15,994 bases of DNA from Saprospiraceae bacterium. Lineage in GTDB: Bacteria > Bacteroidota > Bacteroidia > Chitinophagales > Saprospiraceae. The position numbers were made by a program, and so were the translations under genes. The stretch spans positions 1-15,994 of the forward strand of contig JALZVN010000251.1 of the NCBI GenBank assembly GCA_023299965.1, written 5' to 3'. The stretch's first letter is position 1, and each line of letters begins with the position of its first letter. This document shows positions 15,298 through 15,994 of the stretch, one piece after another. The notes beneath the pieces were generated by a model. The model worked only from the letters and a program-made list of their open reading frames with translations, was not told where the DNA came from and searched no databases.

Positions 15298-15469
15298 GCG
15301 CGAGCGATAGTAGTGGTACGAACTGGTCTGTAGACTGTATGAGCACCCTACAACAGTGGCTATGAGGTACGATTAGACACTGCTGTAGGATTTGTGCGAA
15401 TCAGTCTATAGACTAGTGAGTAGGAACGGATAGCGCGGTGTGCGATGCTAGGTAGGAAAGCACGCGCCC
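15298..15469 (+). repeat. Structured intergenic element B (plus orientation)
   Basis: The element opens with GCGCG (15298-15302), followed directly by AGCGATAGTA (15303-15312). It contains a long interrupted hairpin between 15323 and 15416, then GGATAGCGCG (15428-15437), a terminal hairpin (GTGC 15440-15443 with GCAC 15460-15463), and closes with CGCGC (15463-15467) and CCAAAT (15468-15473). The opening and closing pentamers are complementary. It is the inverted relative of element A, and its style resembles structured intergenic repeats I associate with Bacteroidota genomes. Confidence 0.6.
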
Positions 15470-15554
15470 AAATCACATTGCATAGGCATTAGAAAATTGA
15501 AGAGTATCAGTAAATGAGTATAAGAATTAAAAACATTAGTACATTTATTCTACG

Positions 15555-15994
15555 ATGGATACAACAATTGATTATGATAAAGTAATGAATGGAATATACG
15601 GTTCCATTTGCAAAATGCCCAATGATGGCAAAGTTGCTGACTATATTCCAGAGCTATCAAAAGTGGACCCTAATAGATTTGGCGCTTGTCTGCGCACTGT
15701 TGATGACGAGCTATATGGAGTGGGGGATTGGCAAACTAAATTTTCTATTCAGAGTATATCTAAGGTCCTTGCGCTCAGCATGGCTTATCGTACTTCGGGA
15801 GATGAAATATGGTCTCGAGTAGATGTAGAACCGTCTGGCACTGCCTTCAACTCTCTTTTGCAATTGGAAGCGGATAATGGTATTCCTCGAAACCCATTTA
15901 TCAACGCAGGAGCAATGGTAATTTGTGATATTTTATTAAGTAGTAGCAAGAATGCCTGTGAGGAATTCTTGAGTTTCACAAAATTAGTCAGTGG
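15555..15994 (+). CDS. glsA: Glutaminase, serine-dependent GlsA family (3' partial)
   Basis: Glutaminase hydrolyses L-glutamine to L-glutamate and ammonia in the cytoplasm. The window ends after 146 codons, about half of the usual 300-310 residues. Visible family blocks are GKVADYIPELSKVDP (residues 25-39), the active-site FSIQSISKV with the serine and lysine of the S-x-x-K pair at S67 and K70, EPSGTAFNSLLQLE (92-105) and RNPFINAGA (112-120), with N117 at the substrate-binding position. I chose the ATG at 15555: an in-frame TAG at 15537-15539 rules out anything longer, and the distance to the active site matches the E. coli enzyme (Ser66). No strong promoter is visible. Structured element B ends 85 bp upstream. 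Identification is firm from the N-terminal half. Confidence 0.95.
   Translation, partial: MDTTIDYDKVMNGIYGSICKMPNDGKVADYIPELSKVDPNRFGACLRTVDDELYGVGDWQTKFSIQSISKVLALSMAYRTSGDEIWSRVDVEPSGTAFNSLLQLEADNGIPRNPFINAGAMVICDILLSSSKNACEEFLSFTKLVS

Larger units (their letters stand above)
14895..15554. other. 660-bp non-coding stretch holding two structured elements and a hairpin
   Basis: No convincing ORF or tRNA is seen. Base composition shifts: 14945-15075 and 15298-15470 are clearly richer in G and C than the surrounding AT-rich DNA. Those two blocks are the inverted pair of structured elements listed separately. Between them, 15087-15232 holds nothing I can identify, and 15233-15297 holds a hairpin followed by a T-run. 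The last 80 bp before glsA must include its promoter; TACATTTA at 15540-15547 is one base off the -7 consensus. Confidence 0.6.

Noticed and set aside
15589..15822. A separate 77-residue gene overlapping glsA
   Set aside because: It is an out-of-frame reading of the glutaminase coding sequence, whose motifs are unambiguous in the frame starting at 15555.

Overview
The window comes from a member of the Bacteroidota. A C-terminal type IX secretion (T9SS) sorting domain, a giant surface protein with an SBBP propeller, Ig-like repeats and a GEVED module, an acidic-tailed lipoprotein and promoter-like TAnnTTTG boxes close to start codons all point that way. The DNA is AT-rich and genes are called on both strands with little operon structure. 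The domain mix of the giant protein would suit the Saprospiria or a relative, but that is a guess from style rather than from a marker gene.

Layout. 1-1827 (+) is the 3' part of a secreted FG-GAP/VCBS repeat protein with a T9SS sorting domain. It converges on 1859-2500 (-), a YggS/PLPBP-family PLP-homeostasis protein. Divergent from that is 2594-2854 (+), a small membrane protein. Its stop codon shares a TTAA palindrome with the stop of the 2851-11496 (-) gene. That gene encodes a 2881-residue exported protein: signal peptide, DUF7948-like head, SBBP-type propeller, about 15 single Ig/PKD-like modules, three double modules of exactly 167 residues each, and a terminal GEVED domain without a recognisable T9SS tail. 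After a 264-bp gap come mltG (11761-12801, -) and panB (12811-13626, -), separated by 9 bp and probably co-transcribed from panB. A 236-bp divergent region leads to 13863-14894 (+), an unrecognised lipoprotein. A long non-coding stretch follows (14895-15554), and the window ends inside glsA, a glutaminase (15555 onward, +).

The housekeeping genes cover pantothenate synthesis (panB), peptidoglycan strand termination (mltG), PLP homeostasis (yggS) and glutamine hydrolysis (glsA). They do not form one pathway. The surface genes (FG-GAP protein, giant repeat protein, lipoprotein) suggest envelope or adhesion functions.

The most interesting non-coding signal is the pair of structured elements at 14945-15072 and 15298-15469. 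They lie in opposite orientation and share sequence boxes. Their closing stems differ in sequence but keep pairing through two compensatory base-pair changes. This looks like a dispersed structured intergenic repeat family or a structured RNA/ssDNA element.
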